From positions 1 to 33,440 of the forward strand of contig NZ_JXIQ01000017.1 in NCBI RefSeq assembly GCF_000934845.1: 33,440 nt of DNA. The letters run 5' to 3'. The position numbers were made by a program, and so were the translations under genes. Source of the stretch: Mesobacillus subterraneus. GTDB lineage: Bacteria; Bacillota; Bacilli; Bacillales; Cytobacillaceae. The notes beneath the pieces were generated by a model. The model saw only the letters and a program-made list of their open reading frames with translations, was not told the origin of the DNA and made no database searches. Shown piece by piece: positions 1 through 8,585 of this stretch; positions within the stretch are counted from its first letter, which is position 1, and each line of letters starts with the position of its first letter.

Positions 1-28
1 TAAACATAATATACGAGGGGGATTCAGC

Positions 29-424
29 ATGAAAAAGCAAGGAATTCTGAACAGTCATATAGCAGAAGTCCTCGCTAACTTGGGACATACAGATACTATT
101 GTGATCGCGGATTGCGGTTTGCCTGTTCCTGATGGTGTGAAAAAAATTGATATCTCTCTGAAAATTGGGATGCCTGGGTTTATCGAAACGCTTGATGTCA
201 TTCTTGAAGACATGGAGGTTGAACAAGTCACTATTGCTGAAGAAATTCAAGAGAACAATCCTAAAGTGCTGACTTTCATTGAAAAGAAGTTTAGTAAAGG
301 TCAGATTCAGGCGGTAACTCATGAAGAATTCAAGAAGAAAACAGGACAAGCAAAAGCGGTGATCCGAACGGGAGAAGCAACGCCATATGCAAACATCATT
401 TTGCATGCAGGGGTGATTTTTTAA
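29..424 (+). CDS. rbsD: D-ribose pyranase RbsD
   Basis: Interconverts the pyranose and furanose forms of D-ribose in the cytoplasm, so that imported ribose can be used by ribokinase. The 131-residue length is the usual size for RbsD. The N-terminal NLGHTD segment carries the family's catalytic histidine (His20), followed by the typical ADCGLPVP stretch and, at the C-terminus, a [12 protein letters not shown] motif. The ATG at 29 follows a GAGGGGG ribosome binding site. The stop overlaps the rbsA ATG by one base (TAATG), so the two are probably translationally coupled. The TAA at bases 1-3 may be the stop of an upstream gene; rbsK would be expected from the Bacillus rbsRKDACB order, but it lies outside the window. 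Confidence 0.95.
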   Translation: MKKQGILNSHIAEVLANLGHTDTIVIADCGLPVPDGVKKIDISLKIGMPGFIETLDVILEDMEVEQVTIAEEIQENNPKVLTFIEKKFSKGQIQAVTHEEFKKKTGQAKAVIRTGEATPYANIILHAGVIF

Positions 425-1926
425 TGGAGTTCATTAAAATGAAAGGGATTACAAAATCGTTTGGCCCGGTTCAGGTTTTGAATAAGGTCGATTTTGCACT
501 TGAAAAAGGTGAGATTCATGCACTGATGGGTGAGAATGGGGCTGGGAAATCCACGCTCATGAAAATTTTGACTGGCATTTACCAAAAAGATGAAGGTGCC
601 ATTGAAGTAAAAGGAAACCTGGTCAATTTTAAGTCTGCCAAGGAAGCGGAGCTATCTGGAATTACCGTGATCCACCAGGAGCTTAACATTATTCCTTATC
701 TGACAGTAGCCGAGAATATGTTTCTCGGAAAGGAATTGACACATGGAAAGACTGGGTTGATAAAAACGAGAGAAATGAAACGTAAAACGAGGGATTATCT
801 TGAAAGGCTGGGAGTGGGACTCGACCCAGATCAAGAAGCAGGGAGTCTGTCTGTAGGCCAGCAGCAAATGATTGAAATCGCGAGGGCTGTGGCCACAAAT
901 TCTGAAGTTCTAATAATGGATGAGCCTACGGCGGCACTAACTGACCGTGAGATTGAAGTTCTTTTCGAGGTAATGAACAAGCTTAGGGAGCAGGGAGTAG
1001 GCATTGTCTATATCTCTCATAGAATGGAAGAAATATTCACGATGTGTGACCGGATCACGGTCTTACGTGACGGCCAATCCGTCGGCACAAAGCAGATTAA
1101 AGAAACGAATTTTGAAGAAATCGTTAAAATGATGGTTGGGAGAGAACTTGGCGAGCGCTTTCCTCCAAGAATCGCCAAGCCTGGCGAAGAACGAATTCGA
1201 GTGGAAAATTTTACGGCAGCGAATGCATTTTATGATATTTCCTTTTCTGTAAAAAGCGGAGAAATTTTGGGGGTCGCTGGACTTATGGGGGCCGGCAGGA
1301 CGGAAATCATGGAAGCGATATTTGGAAAAAGGTCGATTAAATCCGGCAGAATTTTTTTAGATGGCAAGGAAGTCAAAATAAAACGTCCTTATGATGCGAT
1401 AAAAGCTGGCATCGGCTTTATAACAGAAGACCGAAAAGATGAAGGCCTGGTTCTCAGTCTGAGTGTCCGTGAGAATTTGGTTTTGACTAATTTGCAGAGA
1501 TTTTCCAACAGAGGAATTACAGCTGACAAAAAAGAGGCAGATTATGTAAAGGCAATGATTGAGAAGCTTAAAATCAAAACATCTGGTGGAGAGCAGGCCG
1601 TCAAGTCTTTAAGCGGGGGAAATCAGCAGAAAGTAGTCATCGGCAAATGGCTTGGCATCGATCCACAGATTCTGATTTTGGATGAACCGACACGCGGAGT
1701 GGATGTAGGAGCTAAAAAGGAAATTTACACAATCATGAATCAACTTACAGAAAAAGGGGTTGCCATCATCATGGTATCATCTGAACTGCCTGAAATTCTT
1801 GGTATGAGTGACCGAATCATGGTGATCCATGAAGGAAAACTGACTGGAATGCTAAACAGGGAAGAAGCTGATCAGGAAAAAATCATGCAGGCCGCCACAG
1901 GAGGGAAAACTCATGAAAAAATATAA
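424..1926 (+). CDS. rbsA: Ribose ABC transporter ATP-binding protein RbsA
   Basis: Energises ribose import with RbsC and RbsB on the inner face of the membrane. The 500 residues form two ABC domains in tandem, as in the whole RbsA/MglA family. The first has Walker [10 protein letters not shown] (residues 36-44), the signature LSVGQQQ and Walker [12 protein letters not shown]. The second has a degenerate Walker A (GLMGAGRTE), the signature LSGGNQQK and Walker [13 protein letters not shown] degenerate second P-loop is normal in this family. The end of the gene overlaps the rbsC start by 14 bases. Length and motifs are complete. Confidence 0.95.
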   Translation: MEFIKMKGITKSFGPVQVLNKVDFALEKGEIHALMGENGAGKSTLMKILTGIYQKDEGAIEVKGNLVNFKSAKEAELSGITVIHQELNIIPYLTVAENMFLGKELTHGKTGLIKTREMKRKTRDYLERLGVGLDPDQEAGSLSVGQQQMIEIARAVATNSEVLIMDEPTAALTDREIEVLFEVMNKLREQGVGIVYISHRMEEIFTMCDRITVLRDGQSVGTKQIKETNFEEIVKMMVGRELGERFPPRIAKPGEERIRVENFTAANAFYDISFSVKSGEILGVAGLMGAGRTEIMEAIFGKRSIKSGRIFLDGKEVKIKRPYDAIKAGIGFITEDRKDEGLVLSLSVRENLVLTNLQRFSNRGITADKKEADYVKAMIEKLKIKTSGGEQAVKSLSGGNQQKVVIGKWLGIDPQILILDEPTRGVDVGAKKEIYTIMNQLTEKGVAIIMVSSELPEILGMSDRIMVIHEGKLTGMLNREEADQEKIMQAATGGKTHEKI

Positions 1927-2845
1927 TGTTTTTCAAAAGCTTGGACCACTAATTGGACTTATTTTAATCTCTATTATTCTATCAGTCATGAGCTCAGACT
2001 TTTTGACTGTGAATAATATATTTAATGTCTTGCGCCAGGTTTCTATTAATGCCTTGATTGCATTTGGAATGACATTTGTTATTTTGACCGGTGGAATTGA
2101 TTTATCGGTGGGCTCGATTCTCGCATTGTCTTCAGCTTTGACAGCAGGCATGCTGGCAGGAGGAATTGATCCAATTCTCGCGTTACTGATTGGCCTTATA
2201 TCTGGTGCAGCTATGGGTGCGGCAAACGGTCTGATCATTACCAAAGGAAAAGTTGCTCCGTTCATTGCAACACTGGCAACGATGACAATCTACCGAGGAT
2301 TCACTCTTGTTTATACAGAGGGTCGTCCAATTACTGGACTTTCTGATGCTGTAACTTTCCAAATGCTTGGAAAAGGTTATTTTTTAGGAATTCCATTTCC
2401 GGTCATCACGATGCTGATCGCGTATGCAATTTTATATTTTATCCTTAAAAAGACGACATTTGGCCGTGGGGTATACGCAATTGGCGGAAACGAAGAAGCT
2501 TCTCTATTATCTGGGTTAAGGGTCGACCGCATTAAAATCGGAGTCTATTCCCTTACTGGATTGCTTGCGGCTCTTGCAGGTACAACCTTAACCTCAAGAT
2601 TGAATTCAGCACAGCCAACTGCTGGTGTATCCTATGAACTCGATGCAATCGCTGCAGTTGTTTTAGGTGGTACCAGCCTTTCAGGAGGCAGAGGCTGGAT
2701 TTTTGGAACCCTAGCCGGCGCTTTGATTATTGGAGTATTGAATAACGGCTTAAACTTGCTGAATGTATCTTCTTTTTACCAGCAAGTTGTAAAGGGTGGA
2801 GTTATTTTGCTAGCAGTATTGTTAGACCGCAAAAAAGCGGCTTAA
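1913..2845 (+). CDS. rbsC: Ribose ABC transporter permease RbsC
   Basis: Membrane channel of the ribose importer. The 310 residues are largely hydrophobic, with about eight to ten apparent membrane segments. The family's [10 protein letters not shown] motif occurs near residues 60-70, and a [12 protein letters not shown] motif lies towards the C-terminus where the ATPase docks. The ATG at 1913 lies inside the rbsA 3' end and is preceded by GGAGGG, indicating coupled translation. The rbsB gene follows after 28 bases. Confidence 0.94.
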   Translation: MKKYNVFQKLGPLIGLILISIILSVMSSDFLTVNNIFNVLRQVSINALIAFGMTFVILTGGIDLSVGSILALSSALTAGMLAGGIDPILALLIGLISGAAMGAANGLIITKGKVAPFIATLATMTIYRGFTLVYTEGRPITGLSDAVTFQMLGKGYFLGIPFPVITMLIAYAILYFILKKTTFGRGVYAIGGNEEASLLSGLRVDRIKIGVYSLTGLLAALAGTTLTSRLNSAQPTAGVSYELDAIAAVVLGGTSLSGGRGWIFGTLAGALIIGVLNNGLNLLNVSSFYQQVVKGGVILLAVLLDRKKAA

Positions 2846-2873
2846 TAATAAAAAAATTTAGGAGGAATAAGAA

Positions 2874-3815
2874 ATGAAAAGTCTATTTAAAGGTTTATTT
2901 CTTGCATTAATAGCTTCAGTGTTCATGGCTGGCTGCTCACTTGACCAAACAAGCAAAGGCTCTGATGAAAGCAGCAAAAACTCGGGGTCCACAGATGAAA
3001 AGGTAAAAATCGGACTTTCCATCTCCACGCTAAACAACCCGTTCTTTGTTACGTTAAAAGAAGGAGCAGAGAAGAAAGCGAAAGAAGAAGGAATTGACAT
3101 AACGACTGTAGATGCTCAAAACGATCCCGCAAAACAAGTAAGTGATGTGGAAGACTTAATTCAAAAAGGTATTGATGTTCTGTTGATCAATCCAACCGAT
3201 TCAGCGGCAATTACGGCAGCAATTGAGTCAGCAAATAATGCAGGTATCCCGGTTATTACAGTTGACAGAAGTGCAGAAGGCGGCGAAGTAGTTGCTCATA
3301 TTGCATCTGACAACACAGCTGGTGGTAAGATGGCTGGAGAATATCTGGCTGAAGCGCTAGGTGAATCAGGAAAAGTAATTGAATTAGAAGGGATCCCAGG
3401 TTCCTCCGCAGCACGTGAGCGTGGCAAGGGTTTCAATGAAGCAATTGCAACAGCAAGCGGAATTGAAGTAGTAGCAAAACAACCAGCAAATTTTGACCGT
3501 TCACAAGGACTTTCTGTCATGGAAAACCTCCTGCAAAGCAACAAAGATATCCAAGCTGTATTCGCTCATAATGATGAAATGGCACTTGGCGCAGTAGAAG
3601 CATTGAAAGCTGCCGGTCTTGAAAACGTCATCGTTGTTGGATTCGATGCAACAGACGATGCAGTAAAAGCTGTCGAAGAAGGCACAATGGCCGCAACTGT
3701 AGCCCAAAAGCCAGATTTGATCGGACAACAGGCCGTTGACACAGCAATCCAAGTAAAAAAAGGTACCAAAGTAGAAAAATTCATCCCCGTTGAACTTGAA
3801 TTAATCAAGAAGTAA
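2874..3815 (+). CDS. rbsB: D-ribose-binding lipoprotein RbsB
   Basis: Extracellular substrate-binding protein of the ribose importer, anchored as a lipoprotein. It has a short basic N-terminus, a hydrophobic stretch and a lipobox (FMAGC) with lipidated Cys21, then a low-complexity Ser/Lys/Asp linker. The mature part begins KIGLSISTLNNPFF and contains DAQNDPAKQ, NPTDSAA and AHNDEMALGA, typical of periplasmic binding protein fold I (ribose/galactose type). A strong ribosome binding site (AGGAGGAATAAGAA) precedes the ATG. It is the last gene of the operon and is followed by the terminator at 3829. Confidence 0.95.
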   Translation: MKSLFKGLFLALIASVFMAGCSLDQTSKGSDESSKNSGSTDEKVKIGLSISTLNNPFFVTLKEGAEKKAKEEGIDITTVDAQNDPAKQVSDVEDLIQKGIDVLLINPTDSAAITAAIESANNAGIPVITVDRSAEGGEVVAHIASDNTAGGKMAGEYLAEALGESGKVIELEGIPGSSAARERGKGFNEAIATASGIEVVAKQPANFDRSQGLSVMENLLQSNKDIQAVFAHNDEMALGAVEALKAAGLENVIVVGFDATDDAVKAVEEGTMAATVAQKPDLIGQQAVDTAIQVKKGTKVEKFIPVELELIKK

Positions 3816-3828
3816 GGAAATGAGGATA

Positions 3829-3871
3829 GGAAAAAAGAAGTGTAAGGCATTCGCCTTCACTTCTTTTTTCC
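3829..3871 (+). terminator. Rho-independent terminator of the rbs operon
   Basis: A 14-bp perfect stem pairs GGAAAAAAGAAGTG (3829-3842) with CACTTCTTTTTTCC (3858-3871). AGGC/GCCT pairing inside extends it. The T-rich descending arm supplies the U tract. The A-rich ascending arm means it could also stop minus-strand transcripts coming from the Fic region. Confidence 0.88.
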
Positions 3872-3878
3872 CTCCAGG

Positions 3879-3937
3879 GGGGGTCTGACCCCCAGTCAAT
3901 TAACGCAGTAAAGCGCTGGGGGCCAGACCCCGTTCTA
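3879..3937. repeat. 59-bp palindromic REP-like repeat, copy A
   Basis: This unit is almost identical to 10848-10906. It starts with the near-palindrome GGGGTCTGACCCC, has a shared core AATTAACGCAGTAAAGCGCTGGGGG, given here as AATTAACGCAGTAAAG then CGCTGGGGG, and ends CAGACCCCGTTCTA. The left arm (GGGTCTGACCCCCAG) and right arm (CTGGGGGCCAGACCC) are inverted repeats, so the whole unit could fold into a long hairpin. It lies directly after the rbs terminator and 11 bp from the 3' end of the Fic gene. Its origin as a REP/MITE-like mobile repeat is inferred. Confidence 0.85.
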
Positions 3938-3948
3938 TGTGTCTTGGC

Positions 3949-4896
3949 TTATTGGGTCATGATTCGAATGAGGTCGTATTGGTAATAGCGTCTGTTTCTT
4001 TTGCGATTGTCACCGAAGATCATGCCTAGTTCGACTAGTTGGGCTAGGCTCTTTCGGATGGTTGCAGGCGCCAATTCTGTCGTTTGTTCTAATTGATGCA
4101 CGGTTGCAATTGGATGGGTAAACAGGGCCCCCCATACTTTTTTAGTAGATGGTTGCTGAAGTTTTCCCATTCCTTGATGATAGAGTCTTTCTGCTTGATC
4201 CAATTTTTCATAATGGTGTTCGGACATTCTGATGGTTGCGTCGAGGAAGAAGTGAATCCAACTTTTCCAATCAGGTTCCTTTTTGTCAATTCCACGAACA
4301 CCATTTAACATCGCATAATATCGAAACTTCTCGCGTTCAAGTTCTTCACTTAAGAAAAAGAAGGGAGAATCAATTCGTTTCGTTTGAAGCAAGTAAAGAA
4401 CAATCAAAATCCTGCCGAGTCGGCCATTGCCGTCAAGGAAGGGATGGATGGATTCGAACTGGGCATGGATGATGGCCGCTTTGATCAATGGATGAATGGT
4501 ATCAATGTCTTCTTCAAGATAAGGGTGACCATTTATATACCTTTCAAGGTTTGTCATATATTGGCCCATCAACTGCGGCTCTGGTGGAACATAAGATGCG
4601 TCCTTCAATTCATTAGTGGGTCCGATAAAATTTTGAATTTTGCGATACTCACCAGCGGCACTTGTTGCACCCCTAGCATTTTCCATCAAGAGTTGATGTA
4701 AATTACGGATAAGCCGCTCTGTAAGTGGGTAGCCGATTTGGATGGTTTCGACGCCAACTTTTAAGGCCTGCTGATAATTTCGCACTTCAACCTTTTCCCA
4801 ATCCTGCTGCTCATCAATTTTATCTTCCAGCATCTCACTGAAAGTTATTTGTACACCCTCGATTCTGGTAGATTGAACGGACTCGTGGAGAGTCAA
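3949..4896 (-). pseudogene. Fic-domain protein, probably 5'-truncated
   Basis: Fic enzymes transfer AMP or related nucleotide groups to target proteins. The catalytic motif HPFLDGNGRLGR is complete at residues 151-162 of the 315-residue reading frame. The first residues hold STRIEG, matching the inhibitory (S/T)xxxE(G/N) helix of class II Fic proteins, and a winged-helix-like C-terminal segment follows the Fic core. The only in-frame start is a TTG at 4896 with no ribosome binding site. Upstream the frame stays open for about 15 sense codons (reading SPYNIF just before the TTG), then meets a TGA. Related proteins carry roughly 45-60 extra residues before the inhibitory motif. The gene therefore appears to have lost its start. 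A shrunken second copy lies at 20560-20690. If translated from TTG, the catalytic core would still be whole. Confidence 0.65.
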
Positions 4897-5269
4897 AAAA
4901 ATATTGTAAGGAGAAATGACCGTAAAAGGAAAATGTGAATGAGATCATCACGACTACTCAAGATCCATTCCAAAAAGAAAAATCGGGAGCAACTTTTAGG
5001 CAAGCTGGTACTTTTGTGCCCCTTTTGGAAAAGTGGATGAAAAACAATAAGGAATTATATTGCAAACCAATTTACTGATGAAAAGAGTGATATATTCTCG
5101 ATTGAAGAATGAGTCTATTCAAAATTTAGTTTGCATAAGCAAAAGGTCTTACAAAGACTTCAGTCTTAGCGAACAACTTTAGTCATAGCAATTATAACCA
5201 CTTGCTTTAACAGGTGGTCGTTTAAGGATGGGGAAACGTTCCATCGGTTTCTGTCCCAATGTCCCGTTC
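4897..5269. other. Decayed intergenic region upstream of the Fic gene
   Basis: There is no convincing gene in these 373 bp. A short plus-strand frame of about 47 codons (about 4936-5079) has no clear start or known family. The stretch 4977-5085 aligns loosely, with gaps, to 20735-20815, so the duplicated Fic module extends here. An 8-bp hairpin (ACCACTTG/CAGGTGGT, 5197-5218) may end transcription of the minus-strand regulator, though it lacks a good U tract. Bases 5225-5272, containing GGTTTCTGTCCCAATGTCCC, resemble fragments of intergenic repeats seen in Bacillus genomes, a weak impression from memory. Confidence 0.4.
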
Positions 5270-6946
5270 TCATCCCCATTTTTTCAGTTTTTTAACAATT
5301 GTTGAATGGTCGACTCCGAGATTTTCTGCGGCTTTTCGAATGGAGCTGTGTTTTTGCAAGGCATCGAGGATAAGTCTCTTTTCATATTGTTCGACTCTCT
5401 GCTTTAGATTTAGGGATGTATCGGGTGATGCAAACTTATGAAAATGCGGTGGAAGGTCTTCGGGATCTATTTTAAAGGATGGAACAGACACCACCATGCT
5501 TTCAGCAAGATTTTTTAGTTCTCTTACATTCCCCGGCCAATGGTAGCTTTGCAGTATGGCCTTCGTCTCATCGGATAATAACTTCTCAATATTATAGAGT
5601 CGGCAAAAATGGGTAAAGAAGTGTTCCACCAGGACTTCTATATCTTCTGGCCGTTCTCTTAAAGGTGGTATGTTTAATTCAACTACCTGGAGACGATAGT
5701 ATAAGTCTTCTCTGAATCTACCTTGCTCCACCAATTCTTTTAAATCTCTGTTGGTTGCAGAAATTATCCTGATATTTAATTGTTTTATCTTACTGCTTCC
5801 CACTCGCTGAATTTGTTTTTCCTGCAGTACCCTTAAGAGTTTTACCTGCAATGATAATGGCAATTCACCTACCTCGTCTAAAAGGACAGTACCATGGTCA
5901 GCGAGCTCTAGTAAACCAATTTTCCCCTCAAGTCTTGCACCAGTAAAAGCACCTTTTTCATAACCAAAAAGCTCTGATTCTAAAAGATGTTCTGGTATGG
6001 CACCACAGTTTATCTTTATGAACGGCTTGTCCTTCCGGTTGCTTTCATGATGGATTAAATTTGCAATTACCTCTTTACCAGTACCAGAAGGGCCAGCAAG
6101 AAGAATACTAGTCGGAAAAGCTGCCACCTGTCTGACTTTGGAAATAATTCCTTTCATTTCCCTGCTAGTAAATACAATTCTCTCATCTATTCCTTGCATC
6201 GAATACGAATAGCGGTTCTGGCTGATTTCAGAAAAGCTTTTTGCTTTTTTTAATTCTTTCTTTAGTTCATTCAGTTGGGTTATGTCACGGACACTCGTTA
6301 CGACCATTTGAATATCCCCCGATGCATCAAACACCGGGCTCCCTGTTACAATGACTTCCTTTCTTCCGCCAATATTCTGGAGGATTGAAATTTGCTTTTT
6401 CTTCTCTAAGACGAGCAAAGAAACGGATTTGTCAAAATAACCTTTTTCCATCAAATTTGCCATATGATTTCCTATTAGTTCTTCTCTCTGGAACCCGGTG
6501 ATGTTTTCGTAAGCTGAGTTCACCAATAATGTTTCTCCATCTTTATTGACAACATAGATTCCATCTGTAGAAAACTCGATTATACTCTCCATATTCTTTA
6601 ATATAGACAGGTAATGCTCCATCTGGGAAATATCCTGAATGACACTCACAACACCAATCAATTGACCATCCTGGTACATGGGTGTTCTGTTTACCATGCA
6701 AGGAACACCATTTATATTCATTTTAACACCAATCGTACTTTCACCACTCTCAAGTACTTTTTGCACCTCTGTATTGGGCACAAACTTGTGAATTTTTTCC
6801 CCGGCATATTCATTCTCCTGAATCTTAAGTAGCTTCTGGGCAGAAGCATTCATAAGCATAACGTTGGTATCCTGGTCGACTACAATGATTCCATTCCGCA
6901 TAGATGAAAAAATAACTTCTGGTTCAATCATCACTGACATACCCAT
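5270..6946 (-). CDS. Sigma-54-dependent transcriptional activator (PAS-PAS-AAA+-HTH)
   Basis: Predicted enhancer-binding protein that activates RNA polymerase carrying sigma-54 (SigL) at the divergent promoter upstream of the aldehyde dehydrogenase gene. Two PAS-like sensor domains occupy about residues 8-110 and 118-225. The AAA+ domain spans about 260-490, with Walker A GPSGTGKE (285-292), the sigma-54 contact loop GAFTGA (332-337) and Walker B VLLDEVGEL (354-362). A Fis-type helix-turn-helix fills the last 35 residues. The architecture resembles Bacillus RocR/BkdR/AcoR-like regulators. The ATG at 6946 follows AGGAG at eight bases' spacing. No response-regulator receiver domain is present, so the signal is probably a small molecule sensed by PAS. 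The inducer is unknown; a lactone, hydroxyacid or semialdehyde is a reasonable guess from the neighbours. Confidence 0.92.
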   Translation of the reverse strand: MGMSVMIEPEVIFSSMRNGIIVVDQDTNVMLMNASAQKLLKIQENEYAGEKIHKFVPNTEVQKVLESGESTIGVKMNINGVPCMVNRTPMYQDGQLIGVVSVIQDISQMEHYLSILKNMESIIEFSTDGIYVVNKDGETLLVNSAYENITGFQREELIGNHMANLMEKGYFDKSVSLLVLEKKKQISILQNIGGRKEVIVTGSPVFDASGDIQMVVTSVRDITQLNELKKELKKAKSFSEISQNRYSYSMQGIDERIVFTSREMKGIISKVRQVAAFPTSILLAGPSGTGKEVIANLIHHESNRKDKPFIKINCGAIPEHLLESELFGYEKGAFTGARLEGKIGLLELADHGTVLLDEVGELPLSLQVKLLRVLQEKQIQRVGSSKIKQLNIRIISATNRDLKELVEQGRFREDLYYRLQVVELNIPPLRERPEDIEVLVEHFFTHFCRLYNIEKLLSDETKAILQSYHWPGNVRELKNLAESMVVSVPSFKIDPEDLPPHFHKFASPDTSLNLKQRVEQYEKRLILDALQKHSSIRKAAENLGVDHSTIVKKLKKWG

Positions 6947-6987
6947 TTACTCATCTCCTAGATTAATAGTGAGAATCATCACCAGCT

Positions 6988-7003
6988 GGTGAATTTTATC
7001 ACC
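6988..7003. promoter_or_regulatory. Predicted activator binding site UAS1
   Basis: The 16-bp inverted repeat GGTGAATTTTATCACC has the same layout as UAS2 at 7034. An extra ATCACC half-site at 6978-6983 makes a second overlapping palindrome, TCACCAGCTGGTGA (6979-6992). Its centre is about 133 bp upstream of the predicted start of transcription, a normal distance for a sigma-54 enhancer. It also lies 42-57 bp upstream of the activator's own ATG, so it could affect the activator's expression. Confidence 0.65.
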
Positions 7004-7033
7004 ATATATATTAAGCAATTTTAGGCTAATTAC

Positions 7034-7049
7034 GGTGATGTATATCACC
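7034..7049. promoter_or_regulatory. Predicted activator binding site UAS2
   Basis: The 16-bp inverted repeat GGTGATGTATATCACC matches UAS1 in both arms (GGTGAW and ATCACC with a four-base spacer). It begins 46 bp downstream of UAS1, and its centre is about 87 bp upstream of the predicted transcription start. The pair of matched sites next to a sigma-54 promoter is typical of enhancer-binding protein targets. Confidence 0.68.
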
Positions 7050-7101
7050 ATTATTATATTTCATTTAATTGAATTTTACGAATAAATAAGCGTTTATTTG
7101 T

Positions 7102-7117
7102 TTGGCATAAATCTTGC
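7102..7117 (+). promoter_or_regulatory. Sigma-54 (-24/-12) promoter
   Basis: TTGGCATAAATCTTGC matches the sigma-54 consensus TTGGCAC-N5-TTGC with a single mismatch. GG (7104-7105) and GC (7116-7117) have the required 12-base spacing. Transcription should start near 7129, just before the ribosome binding site AGGAGG at 7131. This also rules out the longer aldehyde dehydrogenase frame that begins at 7098, because its start would lie within the promoter. Confidence 0.88.
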
Positions 7118-7142
7118 AATAAATATAAGCAGGAGGTGTAGT

Positions 7143-8570
7143 ATGGAAAAAAAAGGATTGTTTATTAATGGGAAGTATGAAATTAAAGAGAGTACTTATG
7201 TACTGCTGTCACCTTACAGCGGAGAAACTCTAGCACAAATTAGTAAGGCTAACAAGGACGATGTAAAGCGAGCGATTGATGGAGCGGAATCTACCTATCA
7301 TGTATTTAAGAGTATGCCAGCACATAAACGCTCCGAAATTCTTTTTAATGTGGTAAAAATTCTAAATGAACGCAAGGAGGAGATGGCAAAAGTTATTGCA
7401 AAGGAGGCTGGGAAACCTATCCGTACAGCACGAGGTGAAATAGAGAGAACCGTTGTTACGTATCAATTTGCTGCAGAAGAAGCCAAGCGGATATATGGCG
7501 AAACAATACCTATGGATGCAGCCCCTGGCGGAGAGAATCGGGTAGGTTTTACATGGAGAGAGCCATTAGGTGTCGTCGTAGCAATAAGTCCATTTAACTT
7601 TCCGTTTAATCTTGTTGCCCACAAGCTTGGACCAGCATTTGCTGCAGGAAATACTGTAGTGCTAAAGCCGGCTGAGCAGACACCACTAAGTGCCCTGTTG
7701 ATCGCTGAAATTTTTCAAAAGGCTGGTCTTCCTGATGGAGCACTTCAAGTCGTTACAGGAAGTGGCAGTGAATTAAGTGACTCTTTGATTCAAGACAGCA
7801 GAATCAAAAAAGTAACCTTTACTGGCAGTGCAAAGGTAGGAAAGTTGATCAAAGAAAAAGCCGGTTTGCGTAAAGTGACACTTGAACTCGGATCAAACTC
7901 TGGGTTAATAATTGAACCGGACATTCCTTTGGAAAAAATCATAAAGAGATGTGTAGAAGGTGCTTTTGCGTTTTCCGGGCAGGTTTGCATATCTTTACAA
8001 CGCATATATGTACATGAAGATATTTATGATGATTTTTGTAAGCGTTTTATCGAAGAAGCAAAGAATCTGAAAGTTGGAGATCCGCTTGAAGACACGACTG
8101 ATATCAGTGCCATGATCAGCGGGCGTGAAGTCGACCGAATCGAATCCTGGATAACTGAAGCCAAAAAACAAGGTGCCGAGGTAGGATTGGGGGGAGTAAG
8201 AGAAGGAACTATTTTCCCGCCAACTGTCCTTACAAAGGTAACAAATGATATGGCCGTATCTTGCCAAGAAACATTTGCACCTGTGGTTTCGATTGTTCCA
8301 TACAGTAAGCTTGATGAAGCAATTGAAATTGTCAACGATTCTGTATACGGCCTGAATGTCGGTATTTACACGCAAAATATATCCAATGCCTTTCATGCTG
8401 CGAGACAACTTCATTCAGGAGGAGTGATTATCAATGATATTCCGACCTTCAGGCTGGACCACATGCCATATGGTGGAGTTAAAGAGAGTGGATATGGTCG
8501 TGAAGGAATAAAGTATGCTGTTGAAGAAATGACTGAACTAAAATTCGTTACGATTAAAACCGTACTGTAG
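7143..8570 (+). CDS. NAD(P)-dependent aldehyde dehydrogenase, possibly succinate-semialdehyde dehydrogenase
   Basis: Oxidises an aldehyde to the acid. The 475 residues fit the ALDH superfamily. Visible motifs are SPFNFPFN (Asn152, stabilises the intermediate), FTGSAKVG (cofactor loop), TLELGSNS (Glu248, general base) and FSGQVCISLQ (Cys282, nucleophile). The ATG at 7143 has an AGGAGGTG ribosome binding site; an upstream ATG at 7098 would precede transcription start. It is the first gene of an operon with a lactonase and an iron-type alcohol dehydrogenase, and sits behind the sigma-54 promoter. From that context the likely substrate is succinate semialdehyde, by analogy with BlcA/AttK of Agrobacterium. 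The sequence alone does not fix the substrate. Confidence 0.9.
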   Translation: MEKKGLFINGKYEIKESTYVLLSPYSGETLAQISKANKDDVKRAIDGAESTYHVFKSMPAHKRSEILFNVVKILNERKEEMAKVIAKEAGKPIRTARGEIERTVVTYQFAAEEAKRIYGETIPMDAAPGGENRVGFTWREPLGVVVAISPFNFPFNLVAHKLGPAFAAGNTVVLKPAEQTPLSALLIAEIFQKAGLPDGALQVVTGSGSELSDSLIQDSRIKKVTFTGSAKVGKLIKEKAGLRKVTLELGSNSGLIIEPDIPLEKIIKRCVEGAFAFSGQVCISLQRIYVHEDIYDDFCKRFIEEAKNLKVGDPLEDTTDISAMISGREVDRIESWITEAKKQGAEVGLGGVREGTIFPPTVLTKVTNDMAVSCQETFAPVVSIVPYSKLDEAIEIVNDSVYGLNVGIYTQNISNAFHAARQLHSGGVIINDIPTFRLDHMPYGGVKESGYGREGIKYAVEEMTELKFVTIKTVL

Positions 8571-8585
8571 GAGGATTGATTCAAA

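Noticed and set aside
4093-4701. Several plus-strand open frames opposite the Fic gene
   Set aside because: They lie wholly within the Fic coding region, have no ribosome binding sites and no recognisable motifs; the minus strand encodes the Fic motif.
7098-7142. Longer N-terminus for the aldehyde dehydrogenase
   Set aside because: It would start at 7098, before the sigma-54 -24 box at 7102 and the predicted transcription start, and has no ribosome binding site; the ATG at 7143 has AGGAGG.
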